From: DATGMP01 sp035293565
GTDB taxonomy: Bacteria > Pseudomonadota > Alphaproteobacteria > BOG-932 > Roseiterribacteraceae
Assembly (NCBI GenBank): GCA_035293565.1
Contig: DATGMP010000051.1
Coordinates: forward strand, 1-26,648
Reading direction: 5' to 3'
DNA length: 26,648 bases
Shown in pieces: positions 15,201 to 22,982 of the stretch (position 1 is its first letter; every line of letters starts with the position of its first letter). Under the pieces are notes generated by a model. That model searched no databases, was not told where the DNA came from, and worked only from the letters and a program-made list of their open reading frames with translations. The translations under genes were made by a program, and so were the position numbers.

Positions 15201-16424
15201 ATGGACGCAGTATCCAAATTCAAGCCGCAGGGCGTCGAGGAGGTCGCGGCTTTTCTCGCGGTGCATAGCGAGTCCGGAACACCGGTGCTGGCTCAGGGAG
15301 CGGGTAGCAAGGCGACGCTGGGGCGGCCCGCGGCCGACGGCGCGGCGACGCTCGATCTGTCGGGCCTTTCCGGCATTACACTCTATGAGCCGGCCGAGCT
15401 GGTCATGACCGCGCGCGCGGGCACGACGCTGGCGGAAATCGAGGCCGCTGCACATGCGCACGGCCAGTGCCTTGCCTTCGAGCCGCCGGATGCTGGGCCG
15501 CTGCTCGGAATCACGGGCGCTTCGCCGACGCTCGGCGGTGTGGTCGCAACCGGCTGGTCAGGCCCGCGGCGCGTCAAGGCGGGGGCGGTGAGGGACCATA
15601 TATTGGGCGCCAAGGCGGTCGGCGGCGATGGGCGGTCCTTCAAATCCGGCGGGCGGGTGGTGAAGAACGTCACGGGTTTCGATCTGCCGAAGCTTTTGAC
15701 CGGCTCGCACGGGACGCTCGCGGTGATGACCGAGATCACGATCAAGGTCGTGCCGGCACCGGAGCAGACCCGCACCCTTATCTTGCTGGGTCTCGATCCG
15801 GAGAGGGCGATCCGGGCGCTGACCGAAGCCGCCGGCGGCCCCTATGAGATCTCCGGCGCCGCGCATTTGCCGCCCGAAACCTCCGGACGCTGCTCAGCTG
15901 CCGCGTCCGCTTGGGCGGGCGGCGGCATGACGGCGTTAAGGCTCGAGGGATTCGGTCCCTCGGTGTCGGCGCGCCTCGGCGTGCTCCGGGCTCGATTCGG
16001 CGACCAGACTGGACTGGCCGTGTTGGACCAGGAACAGAGCATCGCCTTCTGGCATGAAGTCCGCGACGTCGCGACTTTGCTGCCGCCCGATGGAATCCTC
16101 TGGCGCCTGTCGCTGCCGCCGACCGAGGCGGCGCGCACGGTGGAGACCATTGCCCGCGGCGCTCCCGCCGAGGCCATCTATGATTGGGGCGGCGGCCTCG
16201 TCTGGCTCCGGCTGCCCTCGGCCGAGGACGGGCATGCGGCGCTCGTGCGCGGCGCCATGCCGTCAGGTCATGCGACCCTGGTCCGCGCATCCGCCGCAGT
16301 GCGCGGCAAGGTCCCGGTCTTTCAGCCGCAAGCGGACTCGCTTCAAGCCCTCACGCGCCGCGTCAAAGCCGCCTTCGATCCGGCCGGCATCCTCGGCCGC
16401 GGCCGCATGTATTCGGATTTCTAG
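15201..16424 (+). CDS. glcE: Glycolate oxidase FAD-binding subunit GlcE
   Basis: The protein has 407 residues and a shorter PCMH-type FAD domain than GlcD: PVLAQGAGSKATLG at about 30-43, LGGVVATGWSGPRRV, DHILGAKAVGGDGR and GGRVVKNVTGFDLPKLLTGSHG. The C-terminal FDPAGILGRGRMY resembles the end of this subunit. GlcE partners with GlcD and the iron-sulfur GlcF. The ATG at 15201 lies 53 bp after the sigma gene and has no clear ribosome site; no promoter is obvious in that spacer. Its stop directly abuts the glcF ATG. Confidence 0.92.
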   Translation: MDAVSKFKPQGVEEVAAFLAVHSESGTPVLAQGAGSKATLGRPAADGAATLDLSGLSGITLYEPAELVMTARAGTTLAEIEAAAHAHGQCLAFEPPDAGPLLGITGASPTLGGVVATGWSGPRRVKAGAVRDHILGAKAVGGDGRSFKSGGRVVKNVTGFDLPKLLTGSHGTLAVMTEITIKVVPAPEQTRTLILLGLDPERAIRALTEAAGGPYEISGAAHLPPETSGRCSAAASAWAGGGMTALRLEGFGPSVSARLGVLRARFGDQTGLAVLDQEQSIAFWHEVRDVATLLPPDGILWRLSLPPTEAARTVETIARGAPAEAIYDWGGGLVWLRLPSAEDGHAALVRGAMPSGHATLVRASAAVRGKVPVFQPQADSLQALTRRVKAAFDPAGILGRGRMYSDF

Positions 16425-17735
16425 ATGCAAACCCACTTCACCGAAGAGCAGCTGGCCGATCCGGCGTTGCGTGCCAGCGAGAAGATCGTCAGAGCCTGCG
16501 TTCATTGCGGATTCTGCCTCGCGACCTGTCCGACCTATGTGCTGCTGGGCGACGAGCTCGACAGCCCGCGCGGCCGCATCTACCTGATCAAGGACATGCT
16601 GGAGAATGACCGGCCGGCGACGGCGGAGGTCGCGACCCATGTCGATCGCTGCCTCTCCTGCCTTGCCTGCATGACGACTTGCCCGTCGGGCGTGCATTAC
16701 CAGCATCTGATCGACCATGCCCGCGCCCATGTGGAGGCGACCTATCAACGCCCCCGGCTGGACCGCTGGCTGCGGGGGCTGCTCGCCTGGCTGCTACCCT
16801 ATCCGGATCGCTTTCGCATGGCGCTGCAGGCCGCTGCGCCGCTTAGGTTCCTCGGCCGCTATCTTCCGGACCGGCTCGGCGCGATGCTGATCTTGGCGCC
16901 GGCGCGGCTGCCGCGACGAAGCATCGACGAGAGCGTCGAACATTTCCCCGCGATCGGCGCCAAGCGCGGTCGCGTGGCGCTGCTCGCCGGCTGCGCGCAG
17001 CGCGTCATCGGCCCTTCGATCAACGCTGCGACGATCCGGCTTCTGAACCGCCACGGGGTCGAGGTCGTCGTGCCCAGCGACGCTGGCTGCTGCGGCGCCA
17101 TCGTGCACCATCTCGGCAAGGCCGGCGATGCGCGGACGCTTGCCGTCAGCCTCATGCAATCCTGGTTGCGCGAGATCGATGAGGGCGGGCTCGACGCGAT
17201 CCTGGTCAATGCCTCGGGCTGTGGCACCGAGGTGAAGGACTACGGCTACATCTTCCGCGACGACCCGGTCTGGGCCGAGCCGGCGCGCCGAGTCTCCACG
17301 CTCGCCCGCGACATCTCGGAATATCTGTGGGAGCTCGGTCTCGCGCCGCCGGAGGAGCCCAAGGGTCTCACGATCGCCTATCAATCGGCCTGCTCGCTGC
17401 AGCACGGGCAGCGGATCGTGACGCAGCCCAAGGCGCTGCTCGAAGCAGTGGGCTTCACCGTGCGAGAGCTTGCCGAAGGACATCTCTGCTGCGGCTCGGC
17501 CGGCACCTATAATCTGCTGCAGCCTGGGATCGCGACGAAGCTTCGCGATCGCAAAATCGAGACCATCCGGCGCGTGCATCCCGATGCGGTTGCGACCGGC
17601 AATATCGGCTGCATCACGCAACTTCGGTCCGGAACGGACATTCCGATCGTCCATACGGTCGAGCTGCTCGATTGGGCAACCGGAGGCCCGGTGCCGGACG
17701 CTCTGGCGGACAGAATGGAAGGGGGGAAGGCATGA
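16425..17735 (+). CDS. glcF: Glycolate oxidase iron-sulfur subunit GlcF
   Basis: The protein has 436 residues (E. coli GlcF has 407). Two [4Fe-4S] motifs are complete: C25, C28, C31 and C35 (CVHCGFCLATCP), and C76, C79, C82 and C86 (CLSCLACMTTCP). Two cysteine-rich CCG motifs follow (GCCGAIVHHLG and CCGSAGTYN), as in heterodisulfide-reductase-like subunits. It passes electrons from the GlcD/GlcE flavins to the respiratory chain at the inner membrane. Its ATG immediately follows the glcE stop, so the two genes are co-translated. It converges with the Rieske gene with 27 bp between stops. Confidence 0.94.
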   Translation: MQTHFTEEQLADPALRASEKIVRACVHCGFCLATCPTYVLLGDELDSPRGRIYLIKDMLENDRPATAEVATHVDRCLSCLACMTTCPSGVHYQHLIDHARAHVEATYQRPRLDRWLRGLLAWLLPYPDRFRMALQAAAPLRFLGRYLPDRLGAMLILAPARLPRRSIDESVEHFPAIGAKRGRVALLAGCAQRVIGPSINAATIRLLNRHGVEVVVPSDAGCCGAIVHHLGKAGDARTLAVSLMQSWLREIDEGGLDAILVNASGCGTEVKDYGYIFRDDPVWAEPARRVSTLARDISEYLWELGLAPPEEPKGLTIAYQSACSLQHGQRIVTQPKALLEAVGFTVRELAEGHLCCGSAGTYNLLQPGIATKLRDRKIETIRRVHPDAVATGNIGCITQLRSGTDIPIVHTVELLDWATGGPVPDALADRMEGGKA

Positions 17736-17762
17736 GCGGAACCGATCGCGGCCGGGCGCGAA

Positions 17763-18143
17763 TTAGCCGGCGCTGTAGCCGAACGGTCGGGGCGGGAGCG
17801 ACGCAACGACTCTGGGCGGAACCGCGGCCTCGATCCGGTCGCCGATTACGCGGACCCGGTAGACCGCGATCGGGCGAAAGGCGGGCGCGGCTTTGGCGGC
17901 GCCGGTCTTGAGGTCGAACCGGGCACCGTGATGCGGACAGAGGATCTGGCCGCCCCTGAGGACGCCGCGGGTGCAGTCGAGCGCGCTTGCTGCATGCGAG
18001 CAGCGATTCTCGACGGCGTGGAAGCCATCGGGCAAATGCGCGATCACGACGCTGCGGCCGTTGATGTCGAAGGCCATGCAGCTCCCTGGCGGAATGTCTT
18101 CGGTTCGCGCGACCGGGGTGAAGGGGATATCGAGCGTGTCCAT
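17763..18143 (-). CDS. Rieske [2Fe-2S] ferredoxin
   Basis: This 126-residue soluble protein is a single Rieske domain: C48-S-H50 and C69-P-H-H72 supply the four cluster ligands with the usual 18-residue gap, and GARFDLKTG follows. There is no signal peptide or membrane anchor, so it is a cytoplasmic ferredoxin of the type that serves ring-hydroxylating oxygenases or nitrite reductase small subunits. No oxygenase component is adjacent. The histidine kinase gene lies 46 bp upstream on the same strand, so the two may share a transcript. Confidence 0.9.
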   Translation of the reverse strand: MDTLDIPFTPVARTEDIPPGSCMAFDINGRSVVIAHLPDGFHAVENRCSHAASALDCTRGVLRGGQILCPHHGARFDLKTGAAKAAPAFRPIAVYRVRVIGDRIEAAVPPRVVASLPPRPFGYSAG

Positions 18144-18189
18144 CGCGATCTGGTCTCGGGCGCCGTCTTGAAGCGCGGCTGCCCTCTAT

Positions 18190-19326
18190 TTAGCGACGGT
18201 TCCCGTCCGACTGAAGGGCGGCGGTGCGGGAAGCGGCGAGCGGTAGGGTGAGGGTAGCGGTTGTGCCGGCGCCGGGCTGGCTCGAGAAGTCGAGCCTGGC
18301 GTCGATGAGCGCGGCGAGCTTGGTTGCCAATGCGAGCCCGATGCCCAGCCCGTCGGTATCGCTGCGTGGATGGTCCGAGGCGCTGAGCACGGTCTGACCC
18401 AGCTGCGGCACGACGTCTTGGCGGATGCCGCAGCCTTCGTCCTCGATTTCAACGGCAACGCTCGCATGCCCAATTTGGAGACGCGTCCGCACGCGTCCGC
18501 CGATCGGCGAGAATTTCACGGCGTTCTGGAACAGATTGTTCAAGATCCGGCGGACTGCCCACTGGTCGCCATAGGCGAGCGGTATGCCATCGAAGGGCGG
18601 GTCGCGGACGATCATGACGCTACGACCCTGCGCCGCGACGCGCGCATAGGTGACCGTCTCTTCGAGCAGCGCGTCGAGGTCGATCGCCGCCATGCTGGGA
18701 CCCTGCTCGTCCAAGGCGGTCAGGTCGATCAGGTTCTCCACGCTATCCAAAAGGCGCCGGCCACCCTGTTCGATCGCGCTGAGCGCGTCCTTCTGGGCGG
18801 GCAGGCAGTCATATTTCAAGAGCTCGGTGAAGCCCAGGACCGCGTTCAGCGAATTACGGAAATCGTGGCTCGCATTGCCGAGCAATCGGGTTTTCGCAGC
18901 CTCGGCGTCTTCGGCGCGTGAGATGGTGGCGGCGAGCCGGGTATTCGCTTTCTGCTGTTCGGCGACGAGCGAGGCCGTAAGAAGGATCGCGCCAATCGAG
19001 AGCGAGCGGTTGACGAGGGCGATGAGGCCACGATCGAGCACCGGCACCAGGCCGCCGATAATCGTCAGCGCGGTCGCGACGGCGGCCAGCAGCCACACGG
19101 CGCCGGGCCGCCGCGATTGGGCTGCGGTGAGCACGAGCGGCACGTAGAGAACGCCCGACGCAAGCTGAGAATCGACCGTGGAGTCGAACCAGAAGACCAG
19201 TGCCGCGAGGGCGTAGGCAACGCCAAGAATGGCGACGCGCCGCAAATCCGCAGCGAGCGGACCGGCCAGGACGGGCGCTTCTTCTGCGGCAGTCGGGGCG
19301 CCGGCGGCCGCGCTGCGATCATCCAT
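18190..19326 (-). CDS. Membrane-bound sensor histidine kinase (orphan)
   Basis: The protein has 378 residues. About three or four hydrophobic segments fill residues 30-122 with only short loops, suggesting a sensor embedded in the membrane. A short coiled linker (about 122-148) leads to a HisKA domain with H154 in NASHDFRNSLNAVLGF, and an HATPase domain with NNLFQNAVKFSP, EDEGCGI and GLGIGLALATKL. No receiver or response regulator gene is next to it, so its partner is elsewhere. GGAAGAGG lies 6 bases before the ATG. It is divergent from the entericidin-like gene and upstream of the Rieske gene. Confidence 0.88.
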   Translation of the reverse strand: MDDRSAAAGAPTAAEEAPVLAGPLAADLRRVAILGVAYALAALVFWFDSTVDSQLASGVLYVPLVLTAAQSRRPGAVWLLAAVATALTIIGGLVPVLDRGLIALVNRSLSIGAILLTASLVAEQQKANTRLAATISRAEDAEAAKTRLLGNASHDFRNSLNAVLGFTELLKYDCLPAQKDALSAIEQGGRRLLDSVENLIDLTALDEQGPSMAAIDLDALLEETVTYARVAAQGRSVMIVRDPPFDGIPLAYGDQWAVRRILNNLFQNAVKFSPIGGRVRTRLQIGHASVAVEIEDEGCGIRQDVVPQLGQTVLSASDHPRSDTDGLGIGLALATKLAALIDARLDFSSQPGAGTTATLTLPLAASRTAALQSDGNRR

Positions 19327-19382
19327 GCTATACCTCTTCCGCCACCGTTACGGGCAAATGGTAAAATTTTTCCTATTCCGAT

Positions 19383-19398
19383 CCCTTCATATGAAGGG
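19383..19398. promoter_or_regulatory. Perfect 16-bp palindrome CCCTTCATATGAAGGG
   Basis: An uninterrupted dyad lies 57 bp upstream of the histidine kinase start and 120 bp upstream of the entericidin-like gene. It has no loop and no T run, so an operator for an unknown dimeric regulator is more likely than a terminator. Confidence 0.4.
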
Positions 19399-19438
19399 GA
19401 GACGATGGGTGGCGTGGGAGGTGCTTCGGCCCGCTCAG

Positions 19439-19465
19439 GAACCCTCGTCCCAGGGCCGGGTTCCC
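19439..19465 (+). promoter_or_regulatory. GGAACCC/GGGTTCC inverted repeat, possible EcfG-like promoter
   Basis: GGAACCC (19439-19445) and GGGTTCC (19459-19465) are perfect 7-base arms 13 bases apart, 53 bp before the entericidin-like gene. The same bases can be read as GGAAC-N16-GGTT, one mismatch from the alphaproteobacterial general-stress promoter GGAAC-N16/17-CGTT. The two readings compete. Confidence 0.3.
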
Positions 19466-19517
19466 TTGGCTGGGGTCGGCTCAGCCGGCCGGACCACGAC
19501 ATTGAGGACGATCCATT

Positions 19518-19670
19518 ATGGCCAGCAAGATCAAATTCCGAGCCGCCGCTCTGGCCGGTCTTTTAGCGATGTCGCTCCTGGCGACGGCCTGCAACACGGT
19601 CGAAGGCGCGGGCAAGGACACGCAGAATCTGGGCAAGAACATCGAGAATTCCGCGGAAAAGAATAAGTAG
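19518..19670 (+). CDS. Entericidin A/B-like small lipoprotein
   Basis: This 50-residue protein starts MASKIKFRAAALAGLL, has a short lipoprotein signal ending LLATAC with the lipidated Cys at 25, and continues NTVEGAGKDTQNLGKNIE, the entericidin signature of NT.xGxGxD followed by an amphipathic helix. The mature part has only 26 residues. Entericidins are outer-membrane-associated lipoproteins linked in E. coli to stationary-phase bacteriolysis; in alphaproteobacteria they are often stress induced. TTGAGGA lies 8 bases before the ATG. It converges with the rRNA methyltransferase gene. Confidence 0.85.
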   Translation: MASKIKFRAAALAGLLAMSLLATACNTVEGAGKDTQNLGKNIENSAEKNK

Positions 19671-19696
19671 TCGACGTCCTGGTTGGCCGTAGATGC

Positions 19697-20593
19697 TCAG
19701 CCTGCCCGCCGGCGCGCGATTTCGTACAGGGCGACAGCCGCTGCATTCGACACGTTGAGGCTGCTGATCGGCGGCTGTGTCGGCAACCGCGCATGGAAAT
19801 CGCACCCTTCGGCCACCAGGCGCCGAAGGCCGCTTCCCTCGGCGCCGAGCACGAGCACCACGCGTTCGCCACAGACAATTTCTGCGAGGGTGCCGGTGCC
19901 GCGCTCGTCCAGGCCGATCGCGGTGAAGCCCGCCGCCCGAAGCTCGGCGAGGGCGCGCGACAGGTTGGTCTCGCGGAGGATGGGTACCGTTTCTATGGCG
20001 CCGGAGGCAGCCTTGGCGAGCACGCCCGAGATCTCGGGCGCATGCCGGCGCTGGACAATCACGCCCCGCGCGCCGAAGGCGGCGGCCGACCGGACGATGG
20101 CGCCCACATTGTGCGGATCCGTCACCTGGTCGAGCAGCACGAGCAAACCCGGCCCCGCGCCCCCGGCGATCAGCACATCGTCCAGCGTTTCTTCGGTAAG
20201 TGGCTGGGCGTCCAGCGCGAGCCCTTGATGGACGGATCCCGGCGGCAGCAGGCGGTCCAACGCGTCGCGGTCGAGCACGATCGGCGCCGGCCGTTTGAGA
20301 CCGGCGCTCGCCGCCTTGCCGATGATCGTCGCGAACGCGTCCAGGGAAGTCCGCAGGCCGTAGAGATGGTGGCATGCGCGGGCGGGGTTGAGCCATGCCG
20401 CCGCAACGGAATGCGTTCCGTACAGAAGCAGGTGCCGGGCCACCGATGGGGAAGGAGCCTGTGCGCTTGTCGGCGTGCCGGATTGGCCGGCGATGGGCCG
20501 CTCTCCGGCAGGCTTGCGCCGATCCTGACGAAAGCTGTCCTGGCCGCCGTGGGGCTGACGAAAACGGCCTTGTTTCGGTGGATGTCCGCGCAT
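19697..20593 (-). CDS. rlmB: TrmH/RlmB-type RNA 2'-O-ribose methyltransferase
   Basis: The protein has 298 residues from the ATG at 20593; a TTG 12 codons earlier is the alternative start. A basic N-terminal tail (about 1-53) precedes the SpoU substrate-binding domain (LLYGTHSVAAAWLN to VHQGLALDAQPL, about 54-138) and the SPOUT knot with DPHNVGAIVRSAAAFG (N162), VLGAEGSGL (250-255) and ISSLNVSNAAAVALYE (278 onwards). These motifs bind S-adenosylmethionine and place the protein with RlmB, which methylates G2251 of 23S rRNA. A TrmH tRNA methylase is less likely given the N-terminal domain. It is divergent from tRNA-Tyr, a neighbour often seen in alphaproteobacteria. Confidence 0.9.
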   Translation of the reverse strand: MRGHPPKQGRFRQPHGGQDSFRQDRRKPAGERPIAGQSGTPTSAQAPSPSVARHLLLYGTHSVAAAWLNPARACHHLYGLRTSLDAFATIIGKAASAGLKRPAPIVLDRDALDRLLPPGSVHQGLALDAQPLTEETLDDVLIAGGAGPGLLVLLDQVTDPHNVGAIVRSAAAFGARGVIVQRRHAPEISGVLAKAASGAIETVPILRETNLSRALAELRAAGFTAIGLDERGTGTLAEIVCGERVVLVLGAEGSGLRRLVAEGCDFHARLPTQPPISSLNVSNAAAVALYEIARRRAG

Positions 20594-20683
20594 CCTGGCC
20601 GTCTTAAAGAAGAAGCGTCGCCGTGCCAATGGAACGCCGCCGCTCCGATCCCGGAACGGGTCCAGGCAAGTCCAGCGCTCCGG

Positions 20684-20711
20684 TTGACATTGGCGAAGAA
20701 ACCCGGATAGT
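20684..20711 (+). promoter_or_regulatory. Sigma70 promoter of tRNA-Tyr
   Basis: A perfect TTGACA (20684-20689) is followed after 16 bases by GATAGT (20706-20711), 4 of 6 matches to TATAAT. The GC-rich stretch after the -10 resembles a stringent discriminator, and the mature tRNA begins 48 bases downstream. Confidence 0.65.
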
Positions 20712-20759
20712 CCCGCCCCTGGCCGCGACCCGCCCCGCCCGCGCGCGGGGCTCTCGGAT

Positions 20760-20845
20760 GGAGGGGTGGCCGAGTGGTTAATGGCAGCAGACTGTAAATC
20801 TGCCCTCTTATGAGTACGGAGGTTCGAATCCTCCCCCCTCCACCA
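20760..20845 (+). tRNA. tRNA-Tyr(GTA)
   Basis: The 86-base gene folds as a class II tRNA with an encoded CCA. The acceptor stem pairs GGAGGGG with CCCCTCC (20835-20841), followed by discriminator A and CCA. The D arm is GCC/GGC, the anticodon stem is GCAGA/TCTGC with loop CTGTAAA, giving anticodon GTA at 20794-20796, then a long variable arm, and a T arm GGAGG-TTCGAAT-CCTCC. Confidence 0.97.
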
Positions 20846-21108
20846 TCGTTTTATATCAATATGTCATTGATGGTGTCGTAGGTTTTCACAAAGTCTCCTC
20901 CGCCCCTCGGGCAACCAGGTGGCAACACAAGCGTCCAGGATAAGTCGTGGTCCGGATGCGCCCGGCAGGGCGATCATCCCAGCTCGATGTCCGCCAACGA
21001 TCCGGAATCAGCCGGCCGATTCCGTGAGCGAGCCTTCCGCATCTCGCCAGGAGGCGAGGCCGCCGACCTTGATTTGGCAGCCTAGAATCCCTCGATCGGC
21101 CCCTTTGT
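20846..21108. other. Gene-poor spacer behind tRNA-Tyr with two small hairpins
   Basis: No credible gene is visible in these 263 bases. The first 40 are AT-rich (TTTTATATCAATATG). Two dyads lie near the end of the convergent minus-strand gene: CGGAATC/GATTCCG with an 8-base loop (21003-21024), and CTCGCC/GGCGAG with a 4-base loop (21043-21058). Neither is followed by a T run on either strand, so they are at best weak or Rho-assisted terminators. I see no integrase fragment that I can defend. Confidence 0.5.
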
Positions 21109-22734
21109 CTATTCTCTGCGCGCCGCCGCCAGGCAACCTTTCCAGCCTCCGCGCTCGAAAGCGGCCTTATTGCAATATACGGCCTGCGGAATGTAGGGGG
21201 CGATTTCGGGCGATGGCGGCTCGCCCGCAAGGGCGCGCACGAATTTGTCCATCTTGGGATGGTCGCGCCGATAGAAGCGCCAGGTGATCTGGTTATCGAG
21301 ATATGGTCCCCAATCGAACCAGTTCGCATCGCGCGTCGCTTCGGTATCGGCGGGACGTTGATCGGCCGTCGATACGACGAGTGTATAGTTCCCGTCGCGG
21401 TCGAGCTTCAGATCGTGATCCATGCGGCAGGTCTGGGCGATGCCGGACGTCAGGTTGTAATTGCAAACGGTCCAACCCTCGATGTCACTGGGCTTTGAGC
21501 GAGGCTCTCCGCGTCGCGTATCAGGCGTGGTGAAAGCTCTTGCGTGTACGACGAAGAGATCGCCGAATCTGTGGGAGAGGAAAAAGGTCGCGTATTGCAC
21601 GTCGGGATTGGCGAGCATGTCGACGGGCAGATTGTAGTTCGCCGAATTGCTGAGCTTCGGATGAGGCGACACATAGGAGCCAGGGATCGGCAGCGGCGGG
21701 AAATTGGCCACGTCTTCGAACTTCACCGCCAGAGGCTTGGAGTAGGGCTGGCACTCGTCATAGTGCGCGACCACATGGCCGTCGGGCGCATGGATGGTGA
21801 TGGCCGGCAGCTTGACGCCCGCACTGTTGGGCTCATTGCCGAGATCGCTGCCGTAAATGCGGTACACGATGATGCCGCCTTGATTCGGCTCTCCGTGTTT
21901 GGTGAGGCCGAGATAGCTCGTGTTCGGAGCAGGATTAGCCGGTGTCGGGCCGAACACGAAGTGGATTGAAAACCGTTGATGAGCTCCGGCAGGCGGCACT
22001 TGGCGCCAAGGATTTACGCTGCCCGGATCGGGATCGATATGCACATCTGTCAGCTGATGCAGATTGTCCGTGTGCATGTCGTTTGGCAGATACGAGAAGT
22101 ACCGCGCATGCGGATATTCTCCCGCAAGGTCGATCCAACCACTTGGCTCCACCTTGTAGCGGATGTCCCAGTAGTTGGCGCCCGACGTGTCGATCGTGAA
22201 CGGGAATCGATTTTTGAAGACGGCGTTCGATTGCGCGCCCCAGCCAGGGCAAGCAGGCTGGTCGGCGTCAGGCGGCACCGCGCTGTGCGCCGTATCCTTG
22301 GGCCATTTCGCCGGATCGCCGAGCGCGATCCCGCATTCTTTCCGAATGCCGCGAGCGAGCGCGTGCTCCACATCGATCAGCCTGGGATCGCCGAGCTTGG
22401 CGAAGGCCGGCAATACCGACTTTCCTGCTGCCGATGCCACACCCACGGCGGCGAATGTGTCGCGCATCTCCGCAATGAGGGGTTTCAACGCCTCCGATGC
22501 ATCTGGAAGTAGAAGGTCGAGAATCTTTGCGGTGTGATCGTAAGGCGGAATCTCACCCGGATCATCGGTCCCGTTGCCGATTCGCTGCAGTTCCGAGCAG
22601 AATTTGCTCGTCGCAGCGCCGGCGGGCGGCAAACCAGTTTCCGCTGCCGGCGCCGCTGATGCCAGCCACCAGCTTGTCGTCGATGCCGCAACGGCACCGA
22701 GAACGACGTGGATCAATCGATCGCTTTCCATCAT
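21109..22734 (-). CDS. Exported protein of unknown function, DUF1254/DUF1214-like
   Basis: The protein has 541 residues. A signal peptide is likely at about 1-31 (LGAVAASTTSWWLASAAPA), so the mature protein should be periplasmic. The mature part has eight cysteines, an even number compatible with disulfides. A middle block (NYWDIRYKVEPSGWIDLAGE, then ARYFSYLPND) recalls the DUF1254 style of ordered beta strands, and the C-terminal part from about 445 (DRDGNYTLVVST, then ANWFDWGP and WRFYRRDHP) resembles DUF1214. These family links are by eye and weak. No catalytic motif is recognised. It is divergent from the MarR gene across a shared operator region, so that regulator probably controls it. 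Confidence 0.7.
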   Translation of the reverse strand: MMESDRLIHVVLGAVAASTTSWWLASAAPAAETGLPPAGAATSKFCSELQRIGNGTDDPGEIPPYDHTAKILDLLLPDASEALKPLIAEMRDTFAAVGVASAAGKSVLPAFAKLGDPRLIDVEHALARGIRKECGIALGDPAKWPKDTAHSAVPPDADQPACPGWGAQSNAVFKNRFPFTIDTSGANYWDIRYKVEPSGWIDLAGEYPHARYFSYLPNDMHTDNLHQLTDVHIDPDPGSVNPWRQVPPAGAHQRFSIHFVFGPTPANPAPNTSYLGLTKHGEPNQGGIIVYRIYGSDLGNEPNSAGVKLPAITIHAPDGHVVAHYDECQPYSKPLAVKFEDVANFPPLPIPGSYVSPHPKLSNSANYNLPVDMLANPDVQYATFFLSHRFGDLFVVHARAFTTPDTRRGEPRSKPSDIEGWTVCNYNLTSGIAQTCRMDHDLKLDRDGNYTLVVSTADQRPADTEATRDANWFDWGPYLDNQITWRFYRRDHPKMDKFVRALAGEPPSPEIAPYIPQAVYCNKAAFERGGWKGCLAAARRE

Positions 22735-22795
22735 CGTCTGTCTCCTCCCGCCGCATAGTCGTAGCCGCTCCGGCTTCGTCGATGCGCGATTTGTA

Positions 22796-22823
22796 TTGAC
22801 GACCTTACCATATCGTATATATT
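22796..22823 (+). promoter_or_regulatory. Sigma70 promoter toward the MarR/TonB genes
   Basis: TTGACG (22796-22801), a 16-base spacer and TATATT (22818-22823) form a good plus-strand promoter. Its -10 overlaps the left half of the dyad operator, and the transcript would have a leader of about 150 bases before the MarR start. A minus-strand -10 (CATAAT, 22840-22835) toward the exported protein gene has only a weak -35. Confidence 0.6.
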
Positions 22824-22850
22824 ACGCCAGAGTATTATGATATACGATAT
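22810..22850. promoter_or_regulatory. Paired MarR-type operators
   Basis: ATATCGTATAT (22810-22820) and its exact complement ATATACGATAT (22840-22850) form a perfect 11-base inverted repeat. Each arm is itself a near dyad, ATAT-N3-ATAT, so there are probably two binding sites with centres exactly 30 bp apart, about three helical turns. They sit between the divergent exported-protein and MarR genes and overlap both predicted -10 elements, as expected for repression of both directions. Confidence 0.65.
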
Positions 22851-22982
22851 AATCATCTGGAACACGGTCTGTCCTGGTCCTGGCCGAGCGCGCCCGCAGG
22901 GGGAATGCTGCGCTCTTTCGCCGACTCGGGGTCATGAGCTCTTTTGTCGGGTTGTTCGTCGCAACCTTCGCATGGAGACGTC

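Noticed and set aside
17732..17911. ATG overlapping the glcF stop, apparently starting a further operon gene
   Set aside because: The frame runs antisense to the well-supported Rieske gene and encodes a basic, low-complexity peptide, so the ATGA overlap looks accidental.
19401..19666. Plus-strand frame overlapping the entericidin-like gene
   Set aside because: It is out of frame with the lipoprotein, which has a complete signal and lipobox; the alternative product is low complexity.
21003..21058. Two hairpins considered as intrinsic terminators
   Set aside because: Neither stem is followed by a T run on either strand, so they are only mentioned in the spacer entry.
20886..21100. Possible integrase remnant behind tRNA-Tyr (a GTGGCAACA sequence at about 20922)
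   Set aside because: No frame gives integrase motifs such as the catalytic R-HxR-Y, and a single short word is not enough.
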